Assembly (NCBI GenBank): GCA_947623455.1
Contig: OX392538.1
Coordinates: 24,985,001-25,049,000, forward strand
Direction of reading: 5' to 3'
Source: Mimachlamys varia
Lineage: Eukaryota; Mollusca; Bivalvia; Pectinida; Pectinidae
Length of the DNA stretch: 64,000 nt
The notes below the pieces were generated by a model. The model saw only the letters and a program-made list of their open reading frames with translations. It did not search any database and was not told where the DNA came from. A program made the translations under genes and the position numbers. Shown here piece by piece: positions 60,099-64,000 of the stretch. The stretch's first letter is position 1; each line of letters opens with the position of its first letter.

Positions 60099-61890
60099 TC
60101 AGGGTTTGTTATGTGTGTATAAAAACATCAGGATGGCATTAACAACCATTACTATGGATTGTATACAACACAGGTAGCAAAACCAGAGAAGAGATATCTC
60201 TTTCATCATGTACCCAAATAGCTGTGGGGCCAACAAAGCCCCCAAAAAGGCAGTAAAGTTTAAAAACCCCGATACTGCACCACGGAATGGAATGAGGTTT
60301 TCATTGAGCCAACTAAGCATATTTGGCCACATAACACCATACGGGATTCCGACAACACATACAGATATCCATATGCCGGCATCAAAATAATAATGAGAAC
60401 TTATCGTTAAACCGATAAACCCAGCAGCCGATATAATTGTTGTTATGAGCAGTATTTGATGGGACTGAACATATCTCACAAGAAATACGCCACCTAGAGT
60501 TCCTAGAAGTCTAGTGAAAAATGCAACGGAGGTCACCATAGCGCTCAATGCGCTGCTCCAACCAAGATACTCGACACAAAACACGGCAATATATCCAGTA
60601 AACGTAAAGTCAATGGCATTCTGTATCACACTGAAAACACTGGTATTGAATAGTTGTAACCGCTTAACTAAAGGCGACCGTTCTCCAATGAACTGTAACT
60701 GACCTTTCTGTGATTTCTTGTTCTTACTTGGTCCTTGTTGACAGAACATGGCAAAGAATAACAAAGCTACCAATATACCTAATACCGCCGATATTGAATA
60801 TGCTATGTACAGTTTTGACATGCTTTGATTTATCGTTGTAGATTTGTTATTTATCGAATCCATACTATACAGGCCAGTTTGGTTGGTGCTATTAACTGAG
60901 GTGAAGTTAGGAGAGTAGTTAAACGTTGCATTCCTGAAAGTTTCGTTCTTGTTGATGTTGGGCTGATCAAGTAGAAACGGCGCCGTCACCAAAGGCGCCA
61001 GCACACTTGCTATAGCGTACACACCGTTGTTCCCCATCAGATATGAATGACCCCGTGGAGTTGGCCCCCAGATATCCACTGTTTCGCATCCGATTGCTGC
61101 AAGAAAAAATGATTGCGAAGTATAATAGAATCAACAATAATGAATGACTGTAATTACGTAAATCAAATTTAAATGCATTCAGTTAAAGAAGAACCAAACT
61201 TTAAAGAGTTCTTTATAAAACCAATCTATTAACGAAAATAAGGAAAACAGGTTAACAAAGCTCGCTTGTCATTTTTTTTACTTCCTTCATGATTCCACAT
61301 TGTTATAACGTTGTCAAACGAAAGGCATATCTTTGTTTACCTACACTAAGACGTTTGCTAGTAAATATTATATAACCCATTAATATGCAAACAAAAGTGC
61401 TTTATATACAACAGTACAAATAATTTGGCATTGCTCTATGTTTTGGAGTTCGTAAAGCTTACAAATTATAAAGTTAATGCATCGGCGCGGCTTTTCTTTG
61501 CGGATAAAGATATAAAGAATCCCCCCCTGAAAATCTGTAGAGATCAGGAGTTGAAATGCGATCATACCAGGTCATAAATCATAATTTTGTGTTCGATAAC
61601 TTACCTACGGCCAGAAGTCCACCAAATACACCGTAAAATGTATGCCCAGCTACCATAAGTTCAAAGAGATGACACCACGGGATGGCTGCTACCATCAGGC
61701 TGTATAATATCAGGAAAACACCAAAATATAGGTATTTGTTCAATCTGGAGTAAATGACACCAGCTAGGACTGAGCCCAGTAAGTTCCCTGTGTAGAATGA
61801 CGTCATGAATGCAGATCCAGTTTCAAGGTCAGCGCCAGAAATCATCATAATATCAGGAAAGGCTGGTCCAATCTGGCCTTTTGTCCAACC
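60099..61890 (-). CDS. NaGLT1/MFSD4-like transporter, copy D (intact exons 2 and 3; exon 1 not found)
   Basis: Exon 2 is 61890-61605 (GWTKGQIGPAFPDIMMISGA...LLAVG, 286 bases). Exon 3 is 61096-60099 (332 residues to TGA), in phase 1. No frameshift or stop is present. At the position where copy A has TAG, D reads CAG. Exon 3 holds WGPTPRGHSYLMG, a loop with at least six Asn-X-Ser/Thr sites, a basic cytoplasmic stretch (CQQGPSKNKKSQKG), and the second half of the transporter (NAIDFTFTGYIAVFC, FLVRYVQSHQ, SWLNENLIPFRG). The family exports or imports sugars at the plasma membrane in vertebrates; the substrate here is unknown. The 67-codon first exon typical of A, B and C was not seen up to 64000 and may lie beyond the window. 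Confidence 0.75.
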
Positions 61891-64000
61891 CTATAAGAAG
61901 TGAAGAATACCAAGACAAACGTAACGAAGACAATGATTAATGAAGCAAGTTCAGAAAGTTTCTTGGATTCAGTGGATACAGGATCGTAAAGCTGAGTTGA
62001 CTCTATGCAAACAATCCGTTATATGAATAGAGATTACACAAACACTAGATTTTGGTAATGGTATCACTATTTGTTTGATGCGGATTAGATCCTTAACGAG
62101 TTGATTTGAAACATTTAAATACTGAAAATATACAGCATTTAATTAAAGAGGCATTACGGTAAAACTATATTTTGTATGCTTATCTGGAACTATTGTATTG
62201 TATGAATTAAACGTAATATCTTGTGGAACATCAATGGGTGATTTACGTTGAAATGTGCTTTCAAAAACATTAATTAATAATTAAAAAAGAGGAATTACTA
62301 TTTGTTGATCAACGATTTGGACATGTACATTTTTTGCGTCACATATGATAACGCATGCGCATTACAAGCTACATCGGTAAACAAAAAATCAGCGTGACCT
62401 ACATGTAACTACCAAGCGAAATGTAGCCGAATGCATGGAATGGTCAAAACATATGTTACGGAAGCATAATGAGGGATGGGAAGTATTCAAGGCAGAAACT
62501 AACTGTCCCACTGTTTGCATGTTACAGTTTTCTTCTGTATAACCACGCGCCGCGGGTACACACAGCTTTGATTTGGTTTTGGGGCCTCCCAAGGGATAAC
62601 CCCTTCATTCCTCTGTTACATGAAATCCGTGTGTAAAACTTAAAAATTGTTTTGTAATAATCCCTGTATACTATTCCAGTAAACGGAATTATTGAATTAT
62701 ATTGCTAAAAAAGAACTTTTCATATACAAGATAAAACGTATTGGGGAGGGGGGTCTTTTGTTTACGTTGTAAAAGCCGGTCTAGGTGCGACTGAGGTTAG
62801 AGTGTATATTGCTTCAATTTGGACAAACTGAATATATTTATGTCATCATGCACGGAAAAAAATTGCTTTTCATACCTAATCTATAAAATACGGAAGGTAC
62901 CAATATTATCGGGTTGGGACCTCCGTAATAAATTTGATACGAATCAAAATACATGCACAACCGAAGTCATTAATAAAAAAAATCCATATACATGTATGTC
63001 CCATGCCTGAAGTTGTGTTGAAAATGTCAACGAACCATTTAAAATTAATTTACAAAAAAAAAACAAAAAGTAAAATGAAAACGGAACTATCATAATATAT
63101 TGAAATGGATTAAGTATTGGACAATCATATAAGTATCTCGACAAGTTCAAAATTTGATATACATGTATTCTACATATTTAGTTTTTGGTGCGTCATATGA
63201 GTACACGGACATCCGTGATATATAATTGTTAGTGTTAACGTATGCTGATGCTGAAAGTTGGATAGATTTTAGAAGAATATATAAATAGTCTGAAAACAAA
63301 ATCGTCAAGACATTGAGTTGTAAAAATGAAATTGGAATCATTTCATTTATTTTTGTACTTTTCAGTGCATGCACACCTTTTATGAAATCATTCTAAATGA
63401 GGATTCGTGAATCTAACTTTTTACAGAAATTATAATGTTTGCCTCATCGTTGGAAACCTACATGACACTGCATTCAGACGTAAGAGTGCAGTGTCATGTG
63501 GGTTTCTGACAATGCATGGTTGTATATATATATCCCGTACCCATTTGTACCGGTCTCAGTCAGGTACTTGTGTCGATACAAGATGCAGAGTTGCCGACAT
63601 ATATTTCTTCATATGAATATCGTGTGTAATTAACGTCTGATAATTAATGTGAATGCGATTCAATAAATGTATACACAGACTTTGTCTCCGTTTCATCATC
63701 GGACGTATATGCATTACGCGCCCCCTCTCGGGCCCCTTCGGCAAATTGACCGACAACGCTGTCACTTGACGCGTGATCATCGCTATTTTTATCGGGCTTT
63801 CCCGAGAAATGCAATTTTGCAAGTAGCTAATAAAGAAATTTTGATTGGAGTTTGAATATTGGAATTACAGGAAAATGTAACTGGTAGTGCAGACAGCAAA
63901 TACAGTCAAGAACTTCACTGTAGGTTTTCCCGGGATGCCCCTTTAAATGACATAGAAATATAATCATAGTAAAATTCGATGTGGCAATTACCAATACACG
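61891..64000. other. Region without recognised gene
   Basis: AT-rich sequence. It should hold the first intron of copy D if that gene is complete. No match to exon 1 of A, B or C was found on the minus strand. Short ORFs are unsupported. Confidence 0.4.
63450..63509. repeat. Hairpin with 23-bp arms
   Basis: ttggaaacctacatgacact|gca and tgcagtgtcatgtgggtttc|tga are complementary apart from a few positions, with a 14-base loop. Same size class as the hairpin at 53271-53348. Confidence 0.75.

Noticed and set aside
1..64000. CRISPR array, operon, origin or phage-type system
   Set aside because: No spaced identical repeats with unique spacers, no bacterial gene organisation or ribosome-binding pattern. 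The window is plainly animal nuclear DNA.

Overview
The window is nuclear DNA of an animal: AT-rich, with split genes, GT-AG introns, long introns and very many short inverted-repeat elements and SINEs. The gene content and repeat types (a sodium-dependent glucose transporter 1-like array, an L2/CR1-like retrotransposon, V/Meta-type SINEs, and tandem-repeat elements ending in runs of C or G) fit a lophotrochozoan, most likely a bivalve mollusc. The species cannot be settled from the sequence.

Layout. (1) 1-17.6 kb, plus strand: the 3' part of a large gene, 20 exons in the window, encoding an unusual UBX-domain plus leucine-rich-repeat protein. Its introns hold many small mobile elements. Two of its splice-site regions have been duplicated in tandem: one acceptor twice, and one donor as a six-copy, 42-bp minisatellite. 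(2) 17.6-24.9 kb: no gene recognised, only dispersed repeats. (3) 25.1-31.0 kb, minus strand: a complete or nearly complete transformer-2 (TRA2) splicing-regulator gene with ten exons. (4) 31.4-33.8 kb: a 5'-truncated non-LTR retrotransposon about 330 bp upstream of the TRA2 start codon. (5) 33.9-38.5 kb: MITEs, SINEs and a direct-repeat-bounded insert. (6) 38.9-61.9 kb: a cluster of five related three-exon transporter genes of the MFSD4/NaGLT1 type (A minus, B plus, C plus, E relic plus, D minus). A has a nonsense codon, B a 35-bp deletion, and C a lost splice donor plus a one-base frameshift. E is a relic split by about 3.3 kb of foreign DNA. Only D is intact in the exons seen, and its first exon was not found in the window. 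(7) 62-64 kb: no gene recognised.

The genes do not form an evident pathway. The main interest lies in genome dynamics: splice sites caught in tandem repeats, a transporter array decaying by independent lesions, and several families of TTAA-flanked or GC-looped inverted-repeat elements. All exon boundaries were read by eye from splice consensus, reading-frame phase and comparison between paralogues. No database search or alignment program was run.
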